Source: JAQVCM01 sp040403095
Lineage (GTDB): Bacteria > Bacteroidota > Bacteroidia > Flavobacteriales_D > Crocinitomicaceae
Direction of reading: 5' to 3'
DNA: 64,000 bases
Assembly: GCA_040403095.1 (NCBI GenBank)
Contig: JBBALI010000017.1
Span: 11,540 to 75,539 of the forward strand
Shown: positions 19,215-27,383 of the stretch, in pieces
Layout: each line of letters starts with the position of its first letter
Position numbering within the stretch: the stretch's first letter is position 1
Made by a program: the position numbers and the translations under genes
The notes under the pieces: model-generated
The model's input: the letters and a program-made list of their open reading frames with translations, nothing else
Databases searched by the model: none
Told to the model about the DNA's origin: nothing

Positions 19215-20384
19215 ATGAGAAAATTATTTCTTAAATTACTGTTCTTGATGTTTGCGATTTCATCTCAAGCTCAAAATGTCAAAGGTTTGTATGTGAATGG
19301 TTTTAATTCTATTTTGGGAAATCAATTGAGAGAGGATAGCTTGTTGCGATTTGCAGAAAATAATGGTTTTAACTATTTGACTTTATATGAAGTTCATTTG
19401 GTGCACAATGCAAATCCATTGACGAATATCAGTTCGGCTCAAACTTTTGCCAATTTTATCTCTAAAGCAAAAACACAGTTTGGAATCAATCAAGTTGGAG
19501 TTGCTGCTGAAAATTATTGGTTTTTTAGCAATGTGATTGCTGTTTATAATCAGCAGCATGCAGCTTTAACCGAAAAAGTGGATGTTTACAATTTTGAATT
19601 TGAATTTTGGATTCCATCCTCTGTGGAGAATGGCGCATATTATTGTTCGACGTATTTGCAACCAAATAGTTTGACATGCGATACTGCTGGTGCATTTCAG
19701 TTTTACAAGAAAAACTTACATCAAATTGATTCCTTGGCAAATGCAAACGGTCAAATCTCAGAAGCTTATTTCGGTTTTTTCAATACAGGGCAGGGAAATC
19801 AAATTGTACAAACAGGTGTTGATCGCGTTTTGTTGAGTATTTACTTGCCAACTTCTAATTATTCAGTAAGTTATCAATACAATTACGTAAAACCAAGACT
19901 GCAGAATTTGGCAAGTTCTCAAACAGAAATAAAAGTTTTACCAATCTATAGCGCCGAACCTTCTTTCATGCAATCTTGGGTTGTTTCGAATCCATTTTTC
20001 GATCCTTTTGCAACTTTGAATAACAGTTTACAAGCGGAAACCGCTATATGGAAAAACTATATCAATTTAGAGGGAATTCAATGGTTTGCATATAGTTTTT
20101 TGCCCAAGATAAATTTAGATTTGTCGGTTGATGACAATCAAATAATAAAAATAACCAATTGTAAAATATTTCCGAATCCAAGCTCAGAATTCTTGCAAAT
20201 TCAAATGGAAAACGATCTAAATGAAGCTCACTTTAGCATGTATGATTTGGGAGGAAAATTAATTTCTCAACAAGATTTTAAGCAAGAAATTATTATTTCA
20301 ACGAATTCATTTCCTTCAGGTTTATACTTTTTAAAAGTAAAATCAAACGAATCAGAATCTAACTTCAAGTTGATCATAGAATAA
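19215..20384 (+). CDS. Secreted protein with Por (T9SS type A) sorting domain, possible TIM-barrel-like enzyme
   Basis: A protein of 389 residues with a signal peptide ending SSQAQ (about residue 19). Residues from about 24 to 300 start with KGLYVNGFNSILGN, followed by NGFNYLTLYEVHLV, NQVGVAAENYW, DVYNFEFEFW and GIQWFAYSF. The strand/helix spacing looks like a TIM barrel of glycoside-hydrolase type, with acidic residues at strand ends (for example the Glu in FEFEFW), but I cannot match a family. Residues from about 312 to the end are a type A sorting domain: IFPNPSSEFLQIQ, FSMYDLGGKLI, FPSGLYFLKV. It starts 13 bases after the second giant protein, suggesting one operon. Whether it is catalytic is unproven. 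Confidence 0.72.
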   Translation: MRKLFLKLLFLMFAISSQAQNVKGLYVNGFNSILGNQLREDSLLRFAENNGFNYLTLYEVHLVHNANPLTNISSAQTFANFISKAKTQFGINQVGVAAENYWFFSNVIAVYNQQHAALTEKVDVYNFEFEFWIPSSVENGAYYCSTYLQPNSLTCDTAGAFQFYKKNLHQIDSLANANGQISEAYFGFFNTGQGNQIVQTGVDRVLLSIYLPTSNYSVSYQYNYVKPRLQNLASSQTEIKVLPIYSAEPSFMQSWVVSNPFFDPFATLNNSLQAETAIWKNYINLEGIQWFAYSFLPKINLDLSVDDNQIIKITNCKIFPNPSSEFLQIQMENDLNEAHFSMYDLGGKLISQQDFKQEIIISTNSFPSGLYFLKVKSNESESNFKLIIE

Positions 20385-20468
20385 CGTAGTAGCTTGTGAT
20401 GTTTTGTTAATTCTCATGTCTTGCAAAGTTAATTCAGTAATTTTGTAATTAATAAACATACAATTACA

Positions 20469-20912
20469 ATGGATAATATTTTCAAAAGCAAAGTGATTTG
20501 GGCACAAATGGATGCCAACAGGCATTTAAGGCATTCCGCCTATGCAGATTTAGCAGCACAAGCAAGAATAGAATTACTTGAAGCTATCAATTTAAATATG
20601 GAAACTTTCGCAAAGCTGAAACTTGGACCAATATTGTTCAGGGAAGAATTGGTTTATTTGAGGGAAATTACTGGTTCACAAAATATAGAGATCAAAACGG
20701 TGCTGACTAAAACTAGAATTGATGGTTCCAGATGGTCGATTCGGCATGAAGTTTTTAGAGAAGATGGTATCAAGTCAGCAATCATCAACGTTGATGGCGC
20801 ATGGTTGAATATGGTAGATCGAAAATTAACTTCCCTTCCTGAGGAATATGCCGGACTTTTTCAGCAAGTTCCAAAAAGTGATGATTTTGTTTTAGAAGAG
20901 ATTACAAAATAA
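20469..20912 (+). CDS. Acyl-CoA thioesterase, hotdog fold (4HBT-like)
   Basis: A cytoplasmic protein of 147 residues. The N-terminus has the motif WAQMDANRHLRHSAYADLAAQAR, in which the Asp and following Asn-x-His are the active-site region of 4HBT-type hotdog thioesterases (compare DxxxHxNxxxY). The long central helix ends near LEAINLN, and the strands LYLREI- and VLTKTRIDGSRWSIRHEV follow as expected. It probably hydrolyses an acyl-CoA or acyl-ACP; chain length cannot be read. It has 84 bases upstream and a shared bidirectional terminator downstream. Confidence 0.8.
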   Translation: MDNIFKSKVIWAQMDANRHLRHSAYADLAAQARIELLEAINLNMETFAKLKLGPILFREELVYLREITGSQNIEIKTVLTKTRIDGSRWSIRHEVFREDGIKSAIINVDGAWLNMVDRKLTSLPEEYAGLFQQVPKSDDFVLEEITK

Positions 20913-20918
20913 ACAAAA

Positions 20919-20942
20919 AAGGCTGTTCATTTGAACAGCCTT
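20919..20942 (+). terminator. Bidirectional terminator between convergent genes
   Basis: A perfect 11-base stem AAGGCTGTTCA with its complement around a TT loop, preceded by an A run and followed by TTAATTTTTT, so it can serve both the thioesterase gene and the convergent gene ending at 20964. Confidence 0.85.
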
Positions 20943-20963
20943 AATTTTTTGATTTAAAATCTT

Positions 20964-23207
20964 TTATCTTAAAAGATTTACACTTCCCATCAACAATTTT
21001 CTTTCGTCCGATGATATTGTTTTAAATTCTATCTTCCAAGTATAAGTATCATCTTTTACAATTCCATGAGTACCGTTGTAAGTTCCGTCCCAGCCATAAT
21101 TTGCATCGTTAGATTCAAATATTAATTCACCCCAACGATTGTAAATTACCATTTTGTAATCATTTGGATCAAATCCTGAAGTAAAAATTGGTTTAAAAAC
21201 TGGATTATGTTCATCTTGATCAGGCGTAAACGTATTAGGAATGTAATAAATTAACTCGTCTTGAACTTCGATGTTCACTTTTGCAGTATCACTGCAGCCA
21301 TTTACCGAATATGCGATTAGAGTAATTTGATAATTCGCAGCAAATTCAGCGGGGAAAGTATGTTCTGGATTATCAAGAACTGAAGTACCAGTAGCATCTC
21401 CAAAATTCCACAAGTAAGTATTTGCTCCTGTTGAAGCATTTACCATGTTCGTAGTTGTTTCCAAAATTGAAAGAACAGGAGGATTTGCAGTAAAATCAGC
21501 AACTGGATTTGCGAATGCACATGAAATAGATGGATATGTTATTTGTCCAATACATCCGTTTGGGGTAGTGGCAATTAAAGTTACATCATAGCAACCAGCC
21601 GCAGTGTATGTTGCAATTGCAGTATTTGGATTATTTGAAGTTACTCCATTTCCAAGTACCCACTGATAGGAATTATTTACAGGATTGAGATTATCATAAA
21701 TAACAGTCAAGGGAATACAGCCACTAGTAACATTCGCGGTAAAATTAACGATAGGAGTGGGAATAACAGTTATTGTCATTTGATCAGTTCCTAGACATCC
21801 GCCAGCATCTGTTGCTACTACTGTATATGTTGCGGTGGTTGAAGGTGCAAAGGCAACTCCATTTGTCACATTATTGTCCCAAGAATATACTAGTCCTCCA
21901 GTTCCACTGCAAACTGCTGTGGCACCAGAACAAATTGTAATATCCGCACCTGCATTGATTGTTGCACCAGGATTAACGGTAACTGTTATTTGATCTGTAG
22001 AAGTACAAGAACCAGTGGTTCCAGTAACCGTATAAGTTGTTGTTGCAGCCGGAGTGAATGGAACCCCATTTGTAATAGTTGGGTCATTCCAAGTATATGT
22101 AGCGGCATTTGTGGGATTGAAAGTAACAGTTTGACCAACACAAATTACTTGATCTGGACCTGCGTTAACTGTTGCTGAATTTACGACAACCGTAGTAACA
22201 GAGGTACAAGTTACACCATTTAGAGTTGTTGAAACTGTGTAATCATAACTTCCTGGAGTGTTAATTATAAATCCAGTTGGATTTTGCAAATTTGAAGTGA
22301 AACCATTTGGTCCTGACCAAGAATAAGCTGTAGCACCAGTTACTGTGGTAGCAGTTAGATTCACCGTTCCACCAACACAAATTGGACCGTTGTTACCAGC
22401 AGTAATTGAACAACCACAGGAATTTACTGTGATAGTTGAAGATACTGTTGAAGGTGAACCTGGACAAAGAGAAGAAGTTGATGGTAAGGTCGATGTTGCA
22501 GAAAAAGTGTATGTACCTGGCGAAGGAGGAGAAACTGTAACAGTTGCACCTGATCCAGTTAAATACGGAGAAGAAGCCCAAGTATATGTACCATCTCCAC
22601 CAGCTGCTGTTAGAGTTACTGTTTCACCGGGACAAATACTAGCAGTTGATGAGCTTACGGATACAGGGGTCGAAACTCCTGAATTTGCACCAATGATGTA
22701 ATCACAAACATCTCCAGCATTTCCATCAATCATCATGTAATATGTTTGACCAGGAGTCAAGCCTGATGCAGAAACATTTATTGGACCAGCTGTTGCAGTT
22801 CCATCATTCCAACAAGTGTAGCTTGTAACGGAACCTGCACATGGTTGTGACGAAGAAAAAATCATGATTTGAATTCCAATTCCATCTGCTGAACTAGTTA
22901 ACCAAACATCAAATGAAATGGAACTTGAAGAAGCTGTAAATGAAAGAAAAGAATTGTTTTCTATTGAACCACAAAATGTGCTATTTAATTGACTCCAATA
23001 ATCAGCAGTATAACTAGATGAAGTTGTTCCACAAAAACCATTTAAATCACAAATAGGAGTTGCTTGTGCGCAAGTATTTCCAGGAGCAGCATTTCCAACA
23101 CAATTAGGTGCTGGAGACGTAGGTGTTCCAATTCCTCCTCCACCAGTGCTGGCGAAAAGTGAAATATTTACGGAAATAAAAAAAATGAAGAGTAGTAAAT
23201 TTTTCAT
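20964..23207 (-). CDS. T9SS-secreted PKD/Ig-like protein with gliding-type C-terminal domain
   Basis: A 747-residue protein with a signal peptide ending LFAST (about residue 20). Residues from about 33 to 175 form a domain with GNTCAQATPICDLNGFCG and GLTPGQTYYMMIDG, often found at the N-terminus of Bacteroidota surface proteins. Then come several Ig-like units of about 75-80 residues, marked by repeated ITVNPGATINAGAD-type linkers and ICVGQTVTF/ICSGA motifs. Two PKD-like domains follow (VNFTANVTSGCIPLTVIYDN and VADFTANPPVLSILETT with WNFGDATGT). Residues from about 655 to the end are the gliding-motility-associated sorting domain (YIPNTFTPDQDEHNPVFKP, IYNRWGELIFES). The likely place is the cell surface. 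It is co-directional with the small exported protein 26 bases upstream. Confidence 0.88.
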   Translation of the reverse strand: MKNLLLFIFFISVNISLFASTGGGGIGTPTSPAPNCVGNAAPGNTCAQATPICDLNGFCGTTSSSYTADYWSQLNSTFCGSIENNSFLSFTASSSSISFDVWLTSSADGIGIQIMIFSSSQPCAGSVTSYTCWNDGTATAGPINVSASGLTPGQTYYMMIDGNAGDVCDYIIGANSGVSTPVSVSSSTASICPGETVTLTAAGGDGTYTWASSPYLTGSGATVTVSPPSPGTYTFSATSTLPSTSSLCPGSPSTVSSTITVNSCGCSITAGNNGPICVGGTVNLTATTVTGATAYSWSGPNGFTSNLQNPTGFIINTPGSYDYTVSTTLNGVTCTSVTTVVVNSATVNAGPDQVICVGQTVTFNPTNAATYTWNDPTITNGVPFTPAATTTYTVTGTTGSCTSTDQITVTVNPGATINAGADITICSGATAVCSGTGGLVYSWDNNVTNGVAFAPSTTATYTVVATDAGGCLGTDQMTITVIPTPIVNFTANVTSGCIPLTVIYDNLNPVNNSYQWVLGNGVTSNNPNTAIATYTAAGCYDVTLIATTPNGCIGQITYPSISCAFANPVADFTANPPVLSILETTTNMVNASTGANTYLWNFGDATGTSVLDNPEHTFPAEFAANYQITLIAYSVNGCSDTAKVNIEVQDELIYYIPNTFTPDQDEHNPVFKPIFTSGFDPNDYKMVIYNRWGELIFESNDANYGWDGTYNGTHGIVKDDTYTWKIEFKTISSDERKLLMGSVNLLR

Positions 23208-23233
23208 GTATTGTTTGAATTTGAAATGACTAA

Positions 23234-23617
23234 TTACAACTTAATAATATTGATTAATTCAGTTCTTAAGGGTTTTTCAACGCTGATGTAACTTTCATTT
23301 TCATTCGTAGATATAATTTTAATGTAAAATCTTTCTCTATCTCTTTTTGGGTCATCATTTCCTAAGAAATATTGTTCTACTTTATAACCATTTTCTGTAA
23401 GTTCTAAAATTTTAAAATATTTCAGAACCAAATCGTCTTTCAAAATTTGAAATTGATTACCTTCAACTATCAATTTATTGTATTTATTGATTGGCTGTCC
23501 TTCAAGTTGTCTTACAGAAAAAGTTCCACTCAATGGAAAGGTGAAATCAGTTTGAGCTTTAATGGCATAAGAGCTTAAACTCAAAACAAGTAGCAATAGT
23601 AATTTTTTGATTCGCAT
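23234..23617 (-). CDS. Small exported protein, function unknown
   Basis: 127 residues from the Met at 23617, which directly precedes a signal peptide (MRIKKLLLLLVLSLSSYAIKAQ); a start at 23638 would add seven residues. The mature protein alternates strands and charged turns (FKILELTENGYKVEQYFLG, RERFYIKIIST), suggesting a small beta-sandwich or lipocalin-like domain, but no family is recognised. It precedes the PKD protein by 26 bases on the same strand and so is probably expressed with it. The 5' side faces the MBL-fold gene across about 200 bases of divergent regulatory DNA. Confidence 0.6.
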   Translation of the reverse strand: MRIKKLLLLLVLSLSSYAIKAQTDFTFPLSGTFSVRQLEGQPINKYNKLIVEGNQFQILKDDLVLKYFKILELTENGYKVEQYFLGNDDPKRDRERFYIKIISTNENESYISVEKPLRTELINIIKL

Positions 23618-23790
23618 AATTTTTATGTTATAAGACAAATGTAATTATTCTTTTGACGAATAACTCTCTCTAAAGTTGCCTTTTATCAGTATTTAATTGT
23701 TTAAAAATCCTTATTTGGGAAAGTTTTACCAATTTATGTTATGTTGTTAATTATTTAACATTATTTTAATTCCAATTAAACAGAAGATTT

Positions 23791-23822
23791 TTGTAAAAAT
23801 TAATTTAATAAACTATCTTCGT
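23791..23822 (+). promoter_or_regulatory. Candidate Bacteroidota promoter for the MBL-alkB-GMC operon
   Basis: TTTG at 23791-23794 and TATCTTCG at 23815-23822 are 20 bases apart. This fits the Bacteroidota TTTG / TAnnTTTG consensus with one mismatch in the -7 box, 14 bases before the ATG of the MBL-fold gene. Confidence 0.5.
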
Positions 23823-23836
23823 TTAAAATTAATAAT

Positions 23837-24691
23837 ATGACAATTTATCCTTTAAATACGGGGAATTTTAAATTAGACGGAGGTGCAATGTTTGGTGTTG
23901 TGCCCAAAACTTTGTGGTCTAAAACTAACCCTGCTGATGAAAACAACATGTGTAATTGGTCCATGAGGAGCATGTTGATTCAAGAAGGGAATAAGTTGAT
24001 ATTAATAGATGCAGGAATTGGAGATAAGCAATCTGAAAAATTCTTCAGTCATTATTATATGAATGGAAATGATTCCCTTTATGGAAATTTGTCAAAACTC
24101 GGTTTTTCAAAAGAGGATATCACTGATGTTTTTTTGACACATTTACATTTTGATCATTGTGGAGGAGCAATTCAATGGAATAAAGATCACAGTGGTTTTG
24201 AGCCTGCTTTTAAAAATGCCACTTATTGGAGTACAGAAAATCATTGGAAGTGGGCAACAGAGCCAAATCCGAGGGAAAAAGCATCTTTCTTAACAGAAAA
24301 TATTTTACCCATTCAAGAAAGTGGACAACTAAAATTTGTTGAAAGAACTGGAAATTATACGCAAAATGTATTTTCGAATTTTGATGTGTTATTTGTCGAT
24401 GGTCATACCGAAAGCATGATGATTCCGCACATACTTTACAAAGATAAAACGGTCGTTTTTATGGCGGATTTATTGCCAAGTACTGGACATATTCCACTTC
24501 CTTATGTAATGGGTTATGATACGCGACCTTTGATTACTATGGGTGAAAAAGAGATTTTTTTGAACGACGCAGCAAACAAAGAATTTGTTTTATTTTTGGA
24601 ACATGACAGTGTAAATGAATGTTGTACGTTACAAAACACAGAGAAAGGCGTTAGATTGAAGGATTCATTTTCATTTTCAGAAATGTTTTAA
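23837..24691 (+). CDS. MBL-fold metallohydrolase, lactonase-like
   Basis: This is a metallo-beta-lactamase-fold protein of 284 residues. The metal site is complete: H102-L-H104-F-D106-H107 in THLHFDHCGG, H190 in DGHTES, D211 in FMADLL and H256 in FLEHD. The layout (long N-terminal region, HxHxDH near residue 100, YWSTENHWKW insert) resembles AiiA/YtnP-type lactonases and related hydrolases; the substrate could equally be another ester or lactone. No signal peptide is seen, so it is cytoplasmic. It is the first gene of a run with alkB (26 bases) and the GMC oxidoreductase (19 bases), which suggests a role in handling an oxidised lipid or lactone intermediate. Confidence 0.82.
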   Translation: MTIYPLNTGNFKLDGGAMFGVVPKTLWSKTNPADENNMCNWSMRSMLIQEGNKLILIDAGIGDKQSEKFFSHYYMNGNDSLYGNLSKLGFSKEDITDVFLTHLHFDHCGGAIQWNKDHSGFEPAFKNATYWSTENHWKWATEPNPREKASFLTENILPIQESGQLKFVERTGNYTQNVFSNFDVLFVDGHTESMMIPHILYKDKTVVFMADLLPSTGHIPLPYVMGYDTRPLITMGEKEIFLNDAANKEFVLFLEHDSVNECCTLQNTEKGVRLKDSFSFSEMF

Positions 24692-24717
24692 AGTATTGAT
24701 TTTTCATCGTCATTGAT

Positions 24718-25782
24718 ATGAATTTTAGAATATTAAAATATTTATTGGTGTACCTCACTCCATTGGCTGTCCTAAGGTCAATTTTAGCTGATGGATGGCT
24801 AACTTATTATTCTGTTATTGTCATGTTTGTGCTAATTCCAATTTTGGAATTTTTCGCCAAGGGATCTAAAAAAAACTTGTCCAAGGCTGAAGAGGAAATG
24901 GCTTTGAAAGATAAAATGTATGATTTCTTACTTTACAGTTTGGTTCCAATTCAATATGTAATTTTATTCATTTTTCTTTTTAGAGTTTCTCAAGGGAATT
25001 TACAATTCTATGAAAAACTTGGAATTTCTATTTCCTTTGGAATGTCATGTGGAATTCTAGGAATTAATGCAGCACATGAACTTGGACACAGGACTACTTG
25101 GAATGAACAGTTGATGAGTAAAATGTTGTTATTGACAACTTTGTATATGCATTTTTTCATCGAACACAATCGAGGACACCACAAAAATGTATCCACCGAT
25201 GAAGATCCCGCTTCGAGTAGATTGGGCGAAATGGTTTATTTATTCTATTTTAGATCGATTTACGGAAGTTTTATTTCCGCATGGAAACTTGAAGCTGAAA
25301 GACTAAGAAGAGGACAATTTTCTTTCTGGAGTTTCAGAAATGAAATGATCATTTATCAAGTGTTACAAGCTTCTTTGGTTTTAATGATTTTCTACCTTTT
25401 TGGAATGGAAACCACTTTATTTTTTCTAATTTCAGCATTGTTAGGTATTTTGCTTTTAGAAACAGTCAATTACATTGAGCACTATGGATTGAGAAGGAAA
25501 AAGAAGGAGAGTGGTTATGAGCGCACGCTTCCAATTCATTCTTGGAATTCCAATCATCCTGTTGGTCGAATGGTATTATTAGAACTTTCTCGTCATTCAG
25601 ATCATCATTATATTGCAAGTCGAAAATATCAAGTTTTGCGTCATTTTGATGAAAGTCCACAAATGCCAACTGGCTATCCTGGCATGTTAATTTTATCTTT
25701 GTTTCCTCCGCTGTGGTTCAGTGTGATGAATCCTCGAATTGAAAAATACAGAAAATCCTTGGAAGGAAATTCATTGGCTTAA
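24718..25782 (+). CDS. alkB: AlkB-type alkane 1-monooxygenase / membrane fatty-acid-hydroxylase-like di-iron enzyme
   Basis: An integral membrane protein of 354 residues, shorter than the 400-residue Pseudomonas enzyme but normal for Bacteroidota. All histidine clusters that bind the di-iron centre are present: H120-E-L-G-H124, E149-H150-N-R-G-H154-H155, the Asn-Tyr-Ile-Glu-His255 segment, and H293-S-D-H296-H297. Hydrophobic helices flank them at about residues 5-50, 75-110 and 205-250. The known reaction is terminal hydroxylation of an alkane or alkyl chain with O2 and electrons from rubredoxin. No rubredoxin gene is next to it. The downstream GMC oxidoreductase could oxidise the resulting alcohol. 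Specificity for free alkanes versus other lipids cannot be told from sequence. Confidence 0.88.
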   Translation: MNFRILKYLLVYLTPLAVLRSILADGWLTYYSVIVMFVLIPILEFFAKGSKKNLSKAEEEMALKDKMYDFLLYSLVPIQYVILFIFLFRVSQGNLQFYEKLGISISFGMSCGILGINAAHELGHRTTWNEQLMSKMLLLTTLYMHFFIEHNRGHHKNVSTDEDPASSRLGEMVYLFYFRSIYGSFISAWKLEAERLRRGQFSFWSFRNEMIIYQVLQASLVLMIFYLFGMETTLFFLISALLGILLLETVNYIEHYGLRRKKKESGYERTLPIHSWNSNHPVGRMVLLELSRHSDHHYIASRKYQVLRHFDESPQMPTGYPGMLILSLFPPLWFSVMNPRIEKYRKSLEGNSLA

Positions 25783-25801
25783 ATTCTAACAATTTGAAAT
25801 T

Positions 25802-27376
25802 ATGACTAATCATTTTGATTATGATTACCTGATTATCGGCAGTGGTTTTGGTGGGTCTGTTTCTGCACTGAGACTTTCTGAAAAAGGATATAAAGTGTTG
25901 GTGATTGAACAAGGAAAATGGTTCAATCAACCGGAAGATTTCCCTAAAACGAATTGGAATTTAAAGAAATGGATGTGGGCCCCAAAATTGGGATTTCAAG
26001 GGATTTTTAATTTGACATTTTTTCGCCACGTCGCTGTCTTAAGTGGAACAGGAGTTGGTGGTGGCTCGCTTGTTTATGCCAATACCTTACCAATTCCAAA
26101 GTCAGGATTTTTCAATTCTGGTTCTTGGAAAGGCTTGGTCGATTGGGAAAACGATTTGCAACCATTTTACGCCGTTTCCAAGAAAATGTTGGGCGCAGAA
26201 ATTCATCCTTACATGAGTAAAAGCGACAAAGTGATGCAAACTTTGGCTGAAGAAATGGGTAAAAAGGACAGTTTCGAAAAAACCGATGTTGCAGTTTATT
26301 TTGGTAAACCTGGTGAAACGGTTCCAGATCCTTATTTCGAAGGAAAAGGTCCGGACAGAACTGGCTGCAAATTATGCGGCGGTTGCATGTTGGGCTGTCG
26401 TTTCAATGCTAAAAATACCCTTGACAAGAATTATTTGTATTTGGCGCAGCAATTGGGTTGTGAAATTAAAGCCGAGACAGTGGTTTATGATGTTATTCCC
26501 TTGAATCATGATGGGAGCGAGGGTTACAAAATAAAATTCAAAGAATCATTGAAAAGTTTTCCTAAAAAAGGTTCTGTTACAGCCAAAGGAGTCATTTTTG
26601 CTGGTGGCGTTTTGGGTACCATGGATTTACTTTTGAAATTAAAGGAATCCTCTTTGCCAAATCTGTCCGAAACTTTAGGGAAAGGAGTTAGAACCAATTC
26701 TGAAAGTTTGATTGGCGTCACTACATTTGACAAAAACACCTCTTTTTCGGAAGGAATTGCCATTGGGTCCATCATCAATATTGATGAAAATCGCCATGTT
26801 GAACCTGTTAAATATTCTGATGGCTCAGGATTTTGGCGAATTTTTATGGCTCCCATGGTTCAAGGAAAATCAATTTTTAGTCGATTTCTTAATATGATGA
26901 AAGATTTGATTTCTCATCCGGTCGATAATTTCAAGGCATTTTTTGTAGACGACTGGAGCAAGCGGACACATATTTTGCTTTACATGGAAAGTATTGATTC
27001 AACGTTGCAAATGAAAAGAACAAAATTGGGTTATAAAAAGACGAAAATTGAAGCGGGAGAAGCGCCAACTGCTTTTAATCCTATCGCCCAATCAATTGCA
27101 AAGAAAGTGGAGAAAATCATTGATGGCAAAGCAATGGTGATGAGCAGCGAAACGCTTTTTGGAATTCCAACGACGGCACATATTTTAGGTGGTGCCTGTA
27201 TGGGAAAAGACGATAATGAAGGTGTTATTGATTCTAATAACCATGTTTTTAACTATCAAAATATGCTCATTTGCGACGGAAGTATGATTTCAGCAAATAT
27301 TGGTGTAAATCCAAGTTTGTCAATTACTGCAATCACGGAGCGTGCAATGAGTTTAATTCCTGAAAAAGAAAAATAA
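25802..27376 (+). CDS. GMC family FAD-dependent oxidoreductase with four-cysteine ferredoxin-like motif
   Basis: The 524-residue protein begins with a Rossmann FAD site (YLIIGSGFGGSVSALRL, then VLVIEQG). It also has the GMC sequence SGTGVGGGSLVYANTLP, and its C-terminal GMC domain holds TTAHILGGACMG and the final FAD segment CDGSMISANIGVNPSLSI with the usual Asn-Pro. Residues 189-199 read CKLCGGCMLGC, a C-x2-C-x2-C-x3-C arrangement identical in spacing to a 4Fe-4S ferredoxin site, followed by AKNTLDKNYL. Similar cysteines are, from memory, seen in some cholesterol-oxidase-like GMC proteins. The catalytic base His is presumably H in AHILGG. It likely oxidises a primary or sterol-type alcohol in series with AlkB upstream. 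Cytoplasmic or membrane-associated. Confidence 0.85.
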   Translation: MTNHFDYDYLIIGSGFGGSVSALRLSEKGYKVLVIEQGKWFNQPEDFPKTNWNLKKWMWAPKLGFQGIFNLTFFRHVAVLSGTGVGGGSLVYANTLPIPKSGFFNSGSWKGLVDWENDLQPFYAVSKKMLGAEIHPYMSKSDKVMQTLAEEMGKKDSFEKTDVAVYFGKPGETVPDPYFEGKGPDRTGCKLCGGCMLGCRFNAKNTLDKNYLYLAQQLGCEIKAETVVYDVIPLNHDGSEGYKIKFKESLKSFPKKGSVTAKGVIFAGGVLGTMDLLLKLKESSLPNLSETLGKGVRTNSESLIGVTTFDKNTSFSEGIAIGSIINIDENRHVEPVKYSDGSGFWRIFMAPMVQGKSIFSRFLNMMKDLISHPVDNFKAFFVDDWSKRTHILLYMESIDSTLQMKRTKLGYKKTKIEAGEAPTAFNPIAQSIAKKVEKIIDGKAMVMSSETLFGIPTTAHILGGACMGKDDNEGVIDSNNHVFNYQNMLICDGSMISANIGVNPSLSITAITERAMSLIPEKEK

Positions 27377-27383
27377 ATAAATC

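Noticed and set aside
22345..22701. A 118-residue plus-strand open frame antisense to the PKD/Ig protein gene
   Set aside because: Its Val/Pro/Glu-rich composition is the mirror of the Thr/Gly-rich coding strand; the minus-strand gene has a signal peptide and a sorting domain.
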